Numbered from the stretch's first letter, positions 17,915-27,191 are shown. The stretch is 64,000 nucleotides of DNA from Verrucomicrobia bacterium SCGC AAA164-M04 (GCA_000383735.1 KB912070.1:7334-71333); one strand, 5' to 3'. Notes: generated by a model not told the origin, from the letters alone. Numbers and translations: made by a program.

Positions 17915-19231
17915 ATGGATACTAGTTCTTTTAACAAAGCAGATGAGCTTGGTCGTCGCCAGTTTATGGTCAACGCTGCGCGTAGCTACCTTGGAGTTAG
18001 CCTTGCTCCAATGCTCGGAGCAGGTCTTACCGGAGCGGCCTTCGGCCAAAAGCACGTTGGTGGTGCAAAGGCTGAACACGTCATCTTTCTCAATATGGGA
18101 GGTGGGATGAGTCATCTTGATACCTTTGACACAAAACCCACAAATAAGGAGGTGCAGGGCCCCGTCGAATCAATCGATACTTCAGGTGATTTTCAGATTT
18201 CCCAGTATCTCCCCGAGAGCGCCAAAATCGGAAACAAGATGTGTGTCATCAATTCAATGACCTCCAAGCAGGGAGCTCATAGTCAGGGGCAGTATCTCCT
18301 TCACCGAAGCTACTCACCCCGTGGAACCATCGTTCATCCTGCGATAGGAGCATGGGTTGTTCGGCAAAAGGGGCGTAAGAACACAACTCTTCCAGGTTTC
18401 GTGACAGCCAATACAAGCCCGGCTGTCTCTTCCCCTGGATTTTTTGGTGCACAATTTGGTGGCGTCCCTCTCGGACGCCCAGATGAGGGGCTAAAGAACT
18501 CAACCCGCGCCGGTTCCGTCAGTGAAGAAGACTTTAAGAAGCGCCTTGCTATTGCGGATGCTCTCAACAAGACCTTTGAGGAGAGTTATCAAACACCAGC
18601 AGTCAAAGCATATGATAGTCTCTACGAGGAGGCTGTGAAGTTGATGAAGAGCAAAGATCTTGCGGCATTTGATATTAATAAGGAGCCTGCAGGTGTTCAA
18701 AACTCGTATGGTAAAGACCGTTTTGGTCAGGGGTGTCTTCTTGCTCGTCGCCTCGTTGAGGCCGGTGTTCGGTTCGTCGAAGTTTCACACGGGGGTTGGG
18801 ACACCCACTACGACAACTTCACCAATGTTGAAAATCGGGCCAAGACCCTTGATCAGGCTTTCTCGGCGCTAGTTGCAGACCTTGATAAGCGGGGGCTCTT
18901 AGAGTCGACTCTCGTTGTTATCGCTACCGAATTTGGCCGGACTCCACGGATCGTTGAAGAGCATAACTCAGGACGTGATCACCATCCTGCCTGTTTCTCC
19001 GCTGTGATGGCTGGAGGCGGTATCGCTGGTGGTCAGAAGTATGGTGAGTCAGATAAAAATGGTGCTCGCGTAGCCAAGGACCCTGTCTCCATTCAAGATT
19101 TCAATGCCACAATCGGCCATGCCCTCGGGATCGATCATGCCCAAGTTGTGAGTTCCCCAAGTGGACGTCCGTTCCGCCTTGGTGGTGCGGAAGCCGAGCT
19201 CGGAAAGCCAATCACTTCGATCTTCGGCTAA
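17915..19231 (+). CDS. DUF1501 protein (sulfatase-like fold, twin-Arg-type leader)
   Basis: A 438-residue protein of the DUF1501 family, related to the alkaline phosphatase/sulfatase fold. The N-terminal segment 'LGRRQFMVNAARSYLGVSLAPML' looks like a Tat-type signal. Conserved positions seen: 'IFLNMGGGMSHLDTFDTKP', 'HSQGQYLLHRSY', 'FVEVSHGGWDTHYDN', and 'VVIATEFGRTPRI...GRDHHPACFSAVMAGGGI'. The Asp and His residues in these motifs resemble metal ligands, but the enzymatic reaction is unknown. It forms an operon with the DUF1549 protein immediately upstream, the usual gene order in Verrucomicrobiota and Planctomycetota. A strong terminator follows at 19259-19292, so the unit has two genes. Confidence 0.87.
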   Translation: MDTSSFNKADELGRRQFMVNAARSYLGVSLAPMLGAGLTGAAFGQKHVGGAKAEHVIFLNMGGGMSHLDTFDTKPTNKEVQGPVESIDTSGDFQISQYLPESAKIGNKMCVINSMTSKQGAHSQGQYLLHRSYSPRGTIVHPAIGAWVVRQKGRKNTTLPGFVTANTSPAVSSPGFFGAQFGGVPLGRPDEGLKNSTRAGSVSEEDFKKRLAIADALNKTFEESYQTPAVKAYDSLYEEAVKLMKSKDLAAFDINKEPAGVQNSYGKDRFGQGCLLARRLVEAGVRFVEVSHGGWDTHYDNFTNVENRAKTLDQAFSALVADLDKRGLLESTLVVIATEFGRTPRIVEEHNSGRDHHPACFSAVMAGGGIAGGQKYGESDKNGARVAKDPVSIQDFNATIGHALGIDHAQVVSSPSGRPFRLGGAEAELGKPITSIFG

Positions 19232-19258
19232 GTCGCGAGTTCAGCAATACTCTAATTC

Positions 19259-19292
19259 AAAACGGTCCTTCGTTCTCGCGATGGACCGTTTT
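19259..19292 (+). terminator. Rho-independent terminator of the DUF1549-DUF1501 operon
   Basis: A perfect 10-bp inverted repeat AAAACGGTCC / GGACCGTTTT (19259-19268 with 19283-19292) with a 14-nt loop, followed by further T. It lies 28 bp after the DUF1501 stop codon and before the convergent cstA gene. Confidence 0.85.
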
Positions 19293-19342
19293 TGTGGTAG
19301 CTGAAGATTCTCCGCGGATGACATCATCATGTCGAAAATTAC

Positions 19343-21235
19343 TTAGCATGATCTTCCTCCTCTATTTTCTGCCACCTTTGGAATATCCTCTCTAATCTCA
19401 AGAATCCCTTTAGATTTTTTCCAGACTGAGAGAGCTTCAACGATCATCCAGACTTCAATGATGATGGTGGTGAAACCGAATCCGAATAGTAGCCAGCTAT
19501 TATTATCGGCGAAGTCTCTCAGATTCAAAGACATTGCAATCGCAGGAAGAACAAGCATCAAAATTCCTGGGATGAGAGCTAGGGAGTAAGGGAGGCCTCG
19601 CCGTCTCAACCAAAAGGTAATCACAAGAAACGCGAGCCCCGCCAATAGTTGGTTAATTGCTCCAAAAAGTGGCCAGAGGAGGAGTCCTCCGGTTCCTGGT
19701 GCTTTGCCTTCTCCTCCGGGAAGTTGTGCGATGAAGAAGGCGATGGTTATTGCGAAGAGGGTGGCAGCATGGCGATTTGTAAGCCAGAACAGTGGGTTGC
19801 CGCTCACAAATTCTCCAGTCCGTTTGCCATTGACGCGATGGCGTGGCGCTAAGGTTCCGGCGAGTTCTTGCACGACGTATCGTTGCAAGCGGCACGCAGT
19901 GTCAAGAGTAGTGGCCGCAAATGAAGCGACAAAAACGCCCATTAGAGCGATTGAAAATTTGGCAGGAAGCCCGAGTGATTTGAGGAAATTGGCACTCCCT
20001 TCGACAAATGCCCCAACCTTTGCGCCCAGCCCTTTTGCGGCATCCCACGAAGCATAGCGGGCCTCAAAGGCTGCTGAGCCAGAGATGAAGCTTTCGCCAG
20101 TACCAGTTCCGAGTCCAAGTCCCGAAATGCAGGCGAGAATCACAAGGACCGCTAAGAAGCCTTCCGTTAACATAGAGCCGTATCCGACAAGTTGAGCATC
20201 GCTCTCGCACTGCAATTGCTTGGAAGTTGTTCCCGAAGAAACGAGGCAGTGGAAACCTGAGATTGCGCCACACGCAATTGTGATAAATAGGAAGGGGAAG
20301 ATTGAAGGTGCCCCTTCGGGGGAGAAATTGAAAGCTGGGGCGACAATTTCTAATGCAGGGCGTTCAGCGCCTGGGGTCAATGCGGCGCCTCCAAAAAAGC
20401 AGGCTGCAATAAGTCCGAGAACGACCAATCCCAGAGCTGAGAGAAGCTGGAGGCTGTTGATGTAATCGCGTGGTTGGAGAAGGGTCCAAACTGGAAGCAC
20501 TGAAGCGATATAAGAATATCCAAGCAAGAGCATAACCCAGCTTATGACTGAAAGTCCGTTGCTGTCTGGATTGGAAGGATCACCGCCAAGATACTCATTG
20601 AAGTTTCCCAAAGATCCAATATCCCCGAAGGCTACGGTGAGGTACATGAGGGCCAAAGAAACCAGCGATGGAATTAGAATGTTGGCACCCTTTCGGTGAA
20701 TGGTAACGCCGATGATTACGGCAAGTGGGATTTGAATCAAACAGGGGAAGATTGCTTGAGGGTAGTTCTTAAAGACGCTGGCAATAACAAGACCGAAGAT
20801 GGCCAGCACAATGGTTAAGGCTAAAAAAAGGACGGTCAAAAATAAGATGCGGGTTCGCTTGGTAATGACTCGTCCCGCTATGTCTCCGACCGTCTGACCT
20901 TTGCTTCGTAGGGAAACGACTAACGCGCCAAAATCGTGCACCGCGCCAATCAAGATTGAGCCAAAAATTACCCAGAGCAGGGCTGGGACCCAACCCCAGA
21001 TTACCGCAAGTGCAGGACCAACAATCGGACCAGTTCCTGCGATGGAAGTGAAGTGATGGCCGAAGACGATTCCCTTTGCAGTCGGGACATAATCGGTTCC
21101 ATCCTCCAGTTCGATCGAAGGCACCTGTGCCTTGGCACTCAGTCGGAAAATCTTCTGACCTAACCACCTGCCGTAGGTGTGATAAGCGACGAGGTAGAGG
21201 ATCAAAGCCCCTAGAGCAATAGCGATGGTGGGCAT
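19343..21235 (-). CDS. cstA: Carbon starvation protein CstA-type transporter
   Basis: A 630-residue membrane protein of the CstA family, which includes pyruvate and peptide transporters. The diagnostic N-terminal region is present: 'YHTYGRWLGQKIF' and 'GHHFTSIAGTGPIVGPALAVIWGWVPALLWV', plus 'GAVHDFGALVVSLRSKGQTVGDIAGR'. More than fifteen hydrophobic helices follow, and the C-terminal region contains 'ASFAATTLDTACRLQRYVVQEL' and 'LLLWPLFGAINQLLAGLA', as in the family. It is the last gene of a tightly packed set (mfd, PPIase, coaD, cstA), 5 bp after coaD. The substrate cannot be read from the sequence; pyruvate or short peptides are known for relatives. Confidence 0.92.
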   Translation of the reverse strand: MPTIAIALGALILYLVAYHTYGRWLGQKIFRLSAKAQVPSIELEDGTDYVPTAKGIVFGHHFTSIAGTGPIVGPALAVIWGWVPALLWVIFGSILIGAVHDFGALVVSLRSKGQTVGDIAGRVITKRTRILFLTVLFLALTIVLAIFGLVIASVFKNYPQAIFPCLIQIPLAVIIGVTIHRKGANILIPSLVSLALMYLTVAFGDIGSLGNFNEYLGGDPSNPDSNGLSVISWVMLLLGYSYIASVLPVWTLLQPRDYINSLQLLSALGLVVLGLIAACFFGGAALTPGAERPALEIVAPAFNFSPEGAPSIFPFLFITIACGAISGFHCLVSSGTTSKQLQCESDAQLVGYGSMLTEGFLAVLVILACISGLGLGTGTGESFISGSAAFEARYASWDAAKGLGAKVGAFVEGSANFLKSLGLPAKFSIALMGVFVASFAATTLDTACRLQRYVVQELAGTLAPRHRVNGKRTGEFVSGNPLFWLTNRHAATLFAITIAFFIAQLPGGEGKAPGTGGLLLWPLFGAINQLLAGLAFLVITFWLRRRGLPYSLALIPGILMLVLPAIAMSLNLRDFADNNSWLLFGFGFTTIIIEVWMIVEALSVWKKSKGILEIREDIPKVAENRGGRSC

Positions 21236-21240
21236 GGCAC

Positions 21241-21732
21241 TTATTGTGAATGCTTAGTTACTAGTGCGTCGAAAACTGGAGAGGGAACATATCGGCGCAC
21301 TGTTTTCCCCCAACCTTCTGGGCCGACCATCCCCATCACCATGCTTGATGAAAGCTCCGCCATCTCGCGCGGTGGCATTAGGAAAACGGTGTTGATATCG
21401 GGAGCCATGTCGCTGTTGATATGTCGCATGACACGTTCGTATTCGTAATCTCCGGGAGAGCGAATTCCCCTGAGAATAAACTCAGCGCCGACTTCCTTGG
21501 CATAATCTACAAGATAGCGATTATCGAAATGAGTTATGGTTAGCCTTTCACAAGAGGGAATAGAGCTACGAAGAAGGTCGATCCTTTCTTCGGTAGAAAA
21601 AACGTAGTTTTTCGAAGGATTCTGGCCGATCGCGACTACAAGGCGATCAAAGAGGGCAAGTCCTTGGCTAATCATCCAGAGGTGCCCGTTGGTCGGTGGA
21701 TCAAAACTACCTGCGTAAACCGCTGTTTGCAT
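21241..21732 (-). CDS. coaD: Phosphopantetheine adenylyltransferase
   Basis: A 163-residue enzyme that transfers AMP from ATP to 4'-phosphopantetheine, the fourth step of coenzyme A synthesis. The nucleotidyltransferase motif is clear: '[16 protein letters not shown]' at residues 6-21. '[24 protein letters not shown]' carries the substrate-binding Arg residues seen in CoaD ('RGLR...DFEYE...N'). The C-terminal ISSS-type motif is '[17 protein letters not shown]', where the usual basic residue after SSSxV is Met. The length is normal. It lies between the PPIase gene (6 bp upstream) and cstA (5 bp downstream), so it is co-transcribed with the mfd operon. Confidence 0.9.
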   Translation of the reverse strand: MQTAVYAGSFDPPTNGHLWMISQGLALFDRLVVAIGQNPSKNYVFSTEERIDLLRSSIPSCERLTITHFDNRYLVDYAKEVGAEFILRGIRSPGDYEYERVMRHINSDMAPDINTVFLMPPREMAELSSSMVMGMVGPEGWGKTVRRYVPSPVFDALVTKHSQ

Positions 21733-21738
21733 AGGTAG

Positions 21739-22761
21739 TTACAGCATTTTTTTGATCACGGCGCGAGCGCGCATTTTCTTCATCCATTTTTGGTAATTAG
21801 ACTTTTTTTTGTCCGATATCACCCGACGTTGGACCTCGTCACGAACTTCCAAAAAAGGTTTTGCGGCCCCCAGCTTTCGCTCCATCACCTGAACAATATT
21901 AAACCCGATTTGATCTTCCAAGGGACCCATGATCTCTGATCCATTTGTTTCAAAAAGGAGAGTTCCAAATTCCATGGCTAAATCGGTTCGTGGAATGTCT
22001 CTCCATACGCCACCCTGTTCGGCATGGGATCCATTCGAATACTGCTTGGCTAAATCGTTAAAATTCCCACCGTTGTTAAGTTTCTTAACAATATCCTCCG
22101 CAAGTTTGAGTTGGGCGAAAGGACCACCTCCCCGGCTTTTGTGGAGGTAAATCCGGCGGTATGTGCCAAGATCCTTCGAACGATCCCGATTGGTGATGCT
22201 CCAGCGATCGTATTCTTCACGGAGTTCGTTCTCTTTCGGATTGGCAACATCTCCGAACTGTTGTGCTCTTACGATTTGGACTAAGAGTTCCTTTCGCTGT
22301 TGTTCTTTAAATTGGTCTCGGGTCAGATTCGTGGCTTTGAGATATTTCTTAAAAAGCTGCTCATCTCCGTTATAGACATTCCGAACAACTCTTTTGACTT
22401 CATCCTCGATCTGGTAATCAGGGAAAGCGCGGACTCGGTCCTTGAATTCAGTGAAAATGATTGCCCGGTCGATGAGCTCGTCCAAAATACTGGATTTCAG
22501 CTCGCCTAGTTGTCTTTGGAAGGCTGCTCCTCGCCGTGGGTATCGTGACATGAGAACCGATTGGCTAGGAGCCACTTTGATCATCAGTTCGTTGAGAGTG
22601 ATTACATCTCCGTTTACTTTCGCTGCGATCTTGTTAACCAATTGAGGTCCCTGCGGACGCCGGATTTGGTCATTTTGGGGGCTGACAGGAGGGGCTTGCG
22701 GAAATGCAGGTAAAACCGTAGCGATTCCAAAGGCGATTGCTTTTGTGAAGCTTGAAAACAT
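21739..22761 (-). CDS. SurA-like periplasmic peptidyl-prolyl isomerase (parvulin)
   Basis: A 340-residue exported protein with a weak signal peptide (residues 1-21, FTKAIAFGIATVLPAFPQAP). The SurA N-terminal-like domain runs ~40-190, starting 'NKIAAKVNGDVITLNELMIKVAP'. The parvulin rotamase domain (~205-320) shows 'RRIYLHKS', 'AEDIVKKLNNGGNFNDLAKQYSNGSHAEQGGVWRDI' and 'GPLEDQIGFNIVQVMERK'. Relatives chaperone outer-membrane proteins on the way to BamA. Only one rotamase domain is present, unlike the two in E. coli SurA. It lies 15 bp after mfd and 6 bp before coaD, part of one operon. PrsA/PpiC-type function is the other possibility. Confidence 0.85.
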   Translation of the reverse strand: MFSSFTKAIAFGIATVLPAFPQAPPVSPQNDQIRRPQGPQLVNKIAAKVNGDVITLNELMIKVAPSQSVLMSRYPRRGAAFQRQLGELKSSILDELIDRAIIFTEFKDRVRAFPDYQIEDEVKRVVRNVYNGDEQLFKKYLKATNLTRDQFKEQQRKELLVQIVRAQQFGDVANPKENELREEYDRWSITNRDRSKDLGTYRRIYLHKSRGGGPFAQLKLAEDIVKKLNNGGNFNDLAKQYSNGSHAEQGGVWRDIPRTDLAMEFGTLLFETNGSEIMGPLEDQIGFNIVQVMERKLGAAKPFLEVRDEVQRRVISDKKKSNYQKWMKKMRARAVIKKML

Positions 22762-22776
22762 GGGGGATTTCTAATT

Positions 22777-25700
22777 CTATAGGGTTTTGAGCAACTGAAC
22801 GGCTTGTGAGAGCTTATCCTTGGTGCGCCGCGAACTCAAGCGGGGAAACTTACCACCTGGGGGGAGAATGTAGTCACCATTTCGCTGTAGCATGAGCCTG
22901 TCTTTGCTGATTTCGACCATTTGAACACCCTTAGATGAACCAACAACGCGAAGACGGTTCGTCTCAATGAGATTCTTCACGGGGTCGGGGAATCTGCCAA
23001 ACCGGTCGCGCCAGTCTTTTTCGATAGCCTTTATTTCCTTTTCTGTTCGAGCAGATGCAAGTTGGCGATATGCCGCGACTCTCATTTCGGGGTCTGGACC
23101 GAAGGTCCTTGGGAAGAAGGCGGGCACTTTCGTTGTGTCGCCGGTCCAAGCACTTTCGGAGTAGGCTATGAAGTCGATTCTGACTTGGGTATCTGCTCTC
23201 TTAATCGTCCTTTTCCCCTGCAAGTGTTCGACCGATTGTTGGAGGAGTTGGCAATAAAGCTCAAAGCCGACCGCTGTGATATGGCCTGATTGCTTCGTTC
23301 CAAGCAAGCTGCCGGCACCCCGGATCTCTAGGTCCCGCATTGCTATTTTAAATCCAGATCCCAGTTCCGTGTATTGTTTGATCGCGCTGAGCCGTTTTCG
23401 AGCGTCTCCTCCTGCGATGAGGTCGGCTGGAAGCAAAAGTAAGGCGTAGGCCCGTCGGCCGGCGCGTCCAACCCGTCCCCTAAGCTGATACAAATCTGCA
23501 AGGCCAAACCTATCAGCTCGGTCGATTAGGATCGTATTAGCGTTTGGAATGTCGATACCACTTTCGATGATCGTTGTGGCTAGTAAGACGTCGGCTTTGC
23601 CCTCTACAAATTGATGCATGACAAGTTCCAAATTCTCGCGATCCATCTGCCCATGGCCGATGATGACTTTGGCTTCTGGAACAAGAGATTGAATCCGCTC
23701 TTGCATCCCTACGATTGTGGCGACTCGGTTATGAAGAAAAAACACTTGTCCACCCCTCGTTAATTCTCGGCGGATAGCATTACGAATCAGCCTCTCGTCG
23801 TAAGCGCAAATAGAGGTTTGAACCGGCAGGCGATTTGGAGGAGGGGTGTCGATAGTTGACATGTCCCTCGCTCCCATCAGAGAAAGATATAGGGTTCGAG
23901 GAATGGGGGTGGCCGAAAGAGTAAGAACGTCGATCAGTCGAAACCGTTCTTTCAGGATCTCCTTGTGGCGAACGCCAAAGCGTTGTTCTTCGTCGACGAC
24001 TAGGAGGCCAATTTTTTGATACTCAACTCCAGTGGAGAGAAGGCGATGAGTCCCGATGACAATATCGACTTTACCATCTCGTAAGCCTTCAAGTGTTTCC
24101 CTTATTTCAGCGGGAGTTTGTAAGCGGGTTAGTAATTTTATTTCGATAGGGTAATCGCTCATTCGGGCCTTGAAAGTCCGCCAGTGTTGTTGCGCTAAGA
24201 CAGTTGTTGGGGCTAAAATTGCGACCTGAGTACCTCCGGTGACGGCTTTGAAAGCTGCTCTGATGGCTACCTCTGTTTTCCCAAAACCTACATCGCCACA
24301 GATCAAACGATCCATGGGACGGGGTGATTCCATGTCGATCTTGGTGTCTTCAATGGCTCGGCGTTGATCCGGAGTCTCAGTAAAAGGAAATGAGGCTTCA
24401 AACTCTTGCATCCATTGACCGTCGGGAGCATGTCCGTGACCTGATTTGGCATCTCTTTCGGCTTGGAGTCGCAGTAATTGTGCTGCGTAGTCCATCACGG
24501 CAGCCTCGGCTGTGATGCGAGCTTTCTTCCACTTTTTATCCCCAAGTTTGTTCTGTCTTGGTTTGCCGCCGCCTATCCCGACATAACGCGCGACCAGATG
24601 GCTTTGATCGATAGGAACATGCAGGGTGGCGCCGTCTTGATACTCAATCCCAAGTTCTTCTTGTCCTTCCTCGCCTTCAACAAGTCCGATGAATTCACCA
24701 ATACCGTAATCGGCGTGAACGACGAAGTCACCTTCGTTGAGCTCGTGAACTCCAGCAATCGCAGCAGCATGGCGTTGATGAGATAGTTTTTCTTTTCCAC
24801 GGGTTCCGGGAAGATGCTGGCGACCAAAAATTTCGAGAGTTGAAAGTACGACGAGTTTTTGATTTGGCGCTACGAAACCTTTTGCAAGGCGGCCTTCTAT
24901 AAATGTAAATTCAGTTTCGTTCCGCTCTAATATCTCGAGAAATCGATGGCGTTCGGCTTTGCTTGGGGCCACTAATCCAATTTGCCAATCTTCGCGGCTC
25001 CATTCGTTAAGTTGCTCAAGAAAGAGAGCGCGGCTTGATTCAGCGACCACAAAATCTCCCGCTTCAAATCCGGCTGCAGGGGAAGGGTGAAGGTCTGCAC
25101 TCCAGTCTTCGTTAGGCCCATCACTGACCAACACGTCAGCAATTTCTCGATCATCTTCATCGAGTGCGATGATGAGATCATCTGGGTTGAGCCAACTTGA
25201 GAGGAGATCGCCAAATATCTCGCTTTCTTTTCTAATCTCTACCAATTCAAGTTTCCTCGTGGTTGTTTGGGTTTCGACACTGAACTCGCGAATCGATTCA
25301 ATTTCATCTCCAAAGAACTCGATGCGAATTGGGTGAGAAAGTTGGGCAGGGAAGAAGTCGAGAATTCCGCCTCGTCGGGCAAATTGTCCCCGTTGGAAAA
25401 TTTGGGGCTGTTCGTCGAAACTGCGTTCAGTAAGCCAGGCTATGAGCTCTTCCGGGGAAATCCATTGGCCGACATGTAAGGTGAGTTCAGTCTCATTAAT
25501 TGAAACGAGGGGTGGCGCCGGAGATTGCCAGGAAGCTCTCGAGAGAACTACCGGATCGGCAGGGGACTGCGCAATTCGATGGAGAGTCGCGACTCGTGCA
25601 GCTTCCCGATCTGGATCCGTTAATTCTTCTTCGACTATAACTGTTGGATCATCCAGAATAAGAGCAGAGGTTTTCCAGAAGGCTAATTCTCCTGCTAATT

Positions 25701-25872
25701 GGTCGCGCCGGCGGGCGTGTGGTGTGAAAATCCAGGTTCGTCCCTGCCCAGTTGCTTTTCTTTGGGCCAGTAGGGCTGTGATTAGGTATCCTTGCGCTGA
25801 GTTATCACATCCTCCGAGAATGAGAGGCCTTTCCTTAGCGGGAGGTATGGCCTCCCACGTGGACAGGACCAT
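22777..25872 (-). CDS. mfd: Transcription-repair coupling factor
   Basis: An SF2 DNA translocase (~1031 residues) that removes RNA polymerase stalled at lesions and recruits UvrA. Regions in order: a degenerate UvrB-like N-terminal part (~1-330); a CarD-like RNA-polymerase interaction domain (~385-450, 'ELNEGDFVVHADYGIGEFIGL'); helicase motifs 'GDVGFGKTEVAIRAA' (Walker A), 'VVDEEQRFGV' (DEEQ box) and 'TLSATPIPRTLYLSL'; 'QLRGRVGRAGRRAYALLL' (motif VI); and a C-terminal TRCF region ending 'QVRIDFIAYSESAW...'. It is slightly shorter than the E. coli protein (1148). ATG 25872 is chosen because purine-rich sequence precedes it; an in-frame GTG at 25908 has no visible ribosome site. First gene of the mfd-PPIase-coaD-cstA operon. 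Confidence 0.93.
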   Translation of the reverse strand: MVLSTWEAIPPAKERPLILGGCDNSAQGYLITALLAQRKATGQGRTWIFTPHARRRDQLAGELAFWKTSALILDDPTVIVEEELTDPDREAARVATLHRIAQSPADPVVLSRASWQSPAPPLVSINETELTLHVGQWISPEELIAWLTERSFDEQPQIFQRGQFARRGGILDFFPAQLSHPIRIEFFGDEIESIREFSVETQTTTRKLELVEIRKESEIFGDLLSSWLNPDDLIIALDEDDREIADVLVSDGPNEDWSADLHPSPAAGFEAGDFVVAESSRALFLEQLNEWSREDWQIGLVAPSKAERHRFLEILERNETEFTFIEGRLAKGFVAPNQKLVVLSTLEIFGRQHLPGTRGKEKLSHQRHAAAIAGVHELNEGDFVVHADYGIGEFIGLVEGEEGQEELGIEYQDGATLHVPIDQSHLVARYVGIGGGKPRQNKLGDKKWKKARITAEAAVMDYAAQLLRLQAERDAKSGHGHAPDGQWMQEFEASFPFTETPDQRRAIEDTKIDMESPRPMDRLICGDVGFGKTEVAIRAAFKAVTGGTQVAILAPTTVLAQQHWRTFKARMSDYPIEIKLLTRLQTPAEIRETLEGLRDGKVDIVIGTHRLLSTGVEYQKIGLLVVDEEQRFGVRHKEILKERFRLIDVLTLSATPIPRTLYLSLMGARDMSTIDTPPPNRLPVQTSICAYDERLIRNAIRRELTRGGQVFFLHNRVATIVGMQERIQSLVPEAKVIIGHGQMDRENLELVMHQFVEGKADVLLATTIIESGIDIPNANTILIDRADRFGLADLYQLRGRVGRAGRRAYALLLLPADLIAGGDARKRLSAIKQYTELGSGFKIAMRDLEIRGAGSLLGTKQSGHITAVGFELYCQLLQQSVEHLQGKRTIKRADTQVRIDFIAYSESAWTGDTTKVPAFFPRTFGPDPEMRVAAYRQLASARTEKEIKAIEKDWRDRFGRFPDPVKNLIETNRLRVVGSSKGVQMVEISKDRLMLQRNGDYILPPGGKFPRLSSRRTKDKLSQAVQLLKTL

Positions 25873-26052
25873 TCCCCGCCACTCTTCTTTCGTGGAACCG
25901 CCGTTCACAGGGAAGGCTATAATGCCGGGGATCCGCTAGTGCAATGGAGTCCTTTCGTAAAAAAGTGTAAAGATTCACTTGTCAAAGATCTCAAGCCATC
26001 CTAAAGCTCCGCCGCGCTAAACTTTAATTTAGCGCCGAAAATCCAACCTAAT

Positions 26053-26128
26053 GCGCAGATAGCTCAGTTGGTAGAGCAGTTGGCTTTTAACCAATTGGTC
26101 CTGGGTTCGAGTCCCAGTCTGCGTACCA
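26053..26128 (+). tRNA. tRNA-Lys (anticodon TTT)
   Basis: A full cloverleaf of 76 nt. The acceptor stem GCGCAGA pairs with TCTGCGT (one G-T pair at the end), the D-arm is GCTC...GAGC, the anticodon stem-loop 'TTGGCTTTTAACCAA' places TTT in the loop, and the T-arm is CTGGG-TTCGAGT-CCCAG. The discriminator is A and CCA is encoded. Its 3' 32 bp are repeated at 37188-37219, showing that an element integrated here and rebuilt the tRNA 3' end. Confidence 0.97.
26095..26126 (+). repeat. attL (tRNA-Lys 3' end)
   Basis: 32 bp identical to 37188-37219, beginning at the anticodon-stem/variable region junction (TTGGTCCTGGG...) and ending inside the encoded CCA. It is the left junction of the integrated element and keeps the tRNA intact. 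Confidence 0.9.
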
Positions 26129-26135
26129 CTTTCAC

Positions 26136-26169
26136 AACCCGCTCAGTCCCAATGGATAAGCGGGTTTTT
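26136..26169 (+). terminator. Terminator after tRNA-Lys
   Basis: An 8-bp perfect stem AACCCGCT / AGCGGGTT (26136-26143 with 26159-26166) followed by TTT. It lies inside attL-side element DNA. A similar but diverged stem follows attR at 37225-37254, so the element brought or replaced the tRNA terminator. Confidence 0.8.
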
Positions 26170-26194
26170 ACTTTTCCTGCCACTGTAAAAAGCG

Positions 26195-26210
26195 AGCAAT
26201 ATGCTAGCAA
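26195..26210 (+). promoter_or_regulatory. Left putative arm-type integrase site
   Basis: AGCAATATGCTAGCAA, 69 bp inside attL. It matches 37082-37097 at 15 of 16 positions in the same orientation, and its core TGCTAGCA is palindromic. Paired sites at both element ends just inside att suggest integrase or excisionase arm binding (inference). Confidence 0.5.
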
Positions 26211-26380
26211 TTTATAAAGTTTGAAGAGGGTTCATAAGCTTTCGTGATGACATCTTTATTGCTGAATTTATGTGATGTAAACATGAAGAGGTCTAGGCAT
26301 CAGTGGTCATTAATATCCAATTCGGACCAGCCACGATAGTAGCCTTGCGGACACCCGGTATTTTTTGAGAGCTTTGGTCT

Positions 26381-27055
26381 ATGCCTTCAAAGAAGTTCGG
26401 AGCCAAAAGGTCAGGGCTAGTGATTAAGCGAAAGTCATCTCCTCCTAATCAAAACGAGAATACTGAACTTTTTAAAGAGATTGAGTGGTATAGGGATCAA
26501 CTAGATCGGATCCAATGGCAAAATGATCAGCCTAACTCAGATAAGATTGCGTCAATGGCAGCAACTATTGCGGCTCCTCATCCTCAGATGAAAGTGGAGA
26601 AGGCAGTAGAACGAGCGTTTGAAATATTCACCTACACTCAATCTTTTGTCAGAGATAAAATAAAGCCTACCGAGAATGAGACTATTAAACAGGTTCTTTC
26701 GAACTCTAGTTCTTTCTGGCGAATAGGTGCGTGGCCTTTGAGAGCTGATGGCTCCCCCTATCAAAATCGCAGTTTTAACCAATTTGTAAGACTCTTTATT
26801 CCCTACAAAAACGATTCGGAACGCCAGCATATCTATCTCGAGTTTTTAAGGGATAATCCAGGAGGCAGAAAACGGTCCATCCAAGGAGCCACGAAACTAC
26901 TTAAAACGCATTCGGGAAAGAGGTTTACTTCCTCCGATCATGAAAACATCTCGAAGACTTTAGTGGAATGGTGGATGAAGCATCCCAAATTTAATCCACT
27001 GAAATTCCCTGAAAGTTCACTTGGTCAAAAAGCACTTAAAGATCTCACGGATTAG
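26381..27055 (+). CDS. Unknown element protein
   Basis: A 224-residue basic, soluble protein that I do not recognise. It has a lysine/arginine-rich N-terminus (residues 1-22), a likely helical region 'NTELFKEIEWYRDQLDRIQWQ' and a C-terminal half with 'GAWPLRADGSPYQNRSFNQFVRLFIPY', 'GGRKRSIQGATKLLKTHSGKRFT' and 'LVEWWMKHPKFNPLKFP'. There is no signal peptide or membrane segment. It is the first gene of the tRNA-Lys element, separated from the HTH-primase-ATPase operon by 136 bp holding phased repeats. DNA binding would fit the charge and position but is a guess. Confidence 0.6.
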   Translation: MPSKKFGAKRSGLVIKRKSSPPNQNENTELFKEIEWYRDQLDRIQWQNDQPNSDKIASMAATIAAPHPQMKVEKAVERAFEIFTYTQSFVRDKIKPTENETIKQVLSNSSSFWRIGAWPLRADGSPYQNRSFNQFVRLFIPYKNDSERQHIYLEFLRDNPGGRKRSIQGATKLLKTHSGKRFTSSDHENISKTLVEWWMKHPKFNPLKFPESSLGQKALKDLTD

Positions 27056-27076
27056 AAGGACGGTAATTCGTAAAAG

Positions 27077-27126
27077 CGAGATTCTTCGTCTTAACCCCGA
27101 GATTCATTCGGCAGAATCCGAGATTA
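27077..27126 (+). promoter_or_regulatory. Three 21-bp-phased CGAGATT(C/A) direct repeats (operator-like)
   Basis: CGAGATTC at 27077-27084 and 27098-27105, and CGAGATTA at 27119-27126: spacing is exactly 21 bp (two helical turns), with a weaker CGAGGGCG at 27139. The middle copy also forms GATTC...GAATC. The array ends 66 bp before the HTH gene, so it is a likely operator for that protein, or an iteron set for the primase/ATPase. Confidence 0.5.
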
Positions 27127-27191
27127 TTTTTTTTATTCCGAGGGCGGTAAAAGGTATTTAGGTCAAAGACTATCTGGCAAGATTAGTTCAC

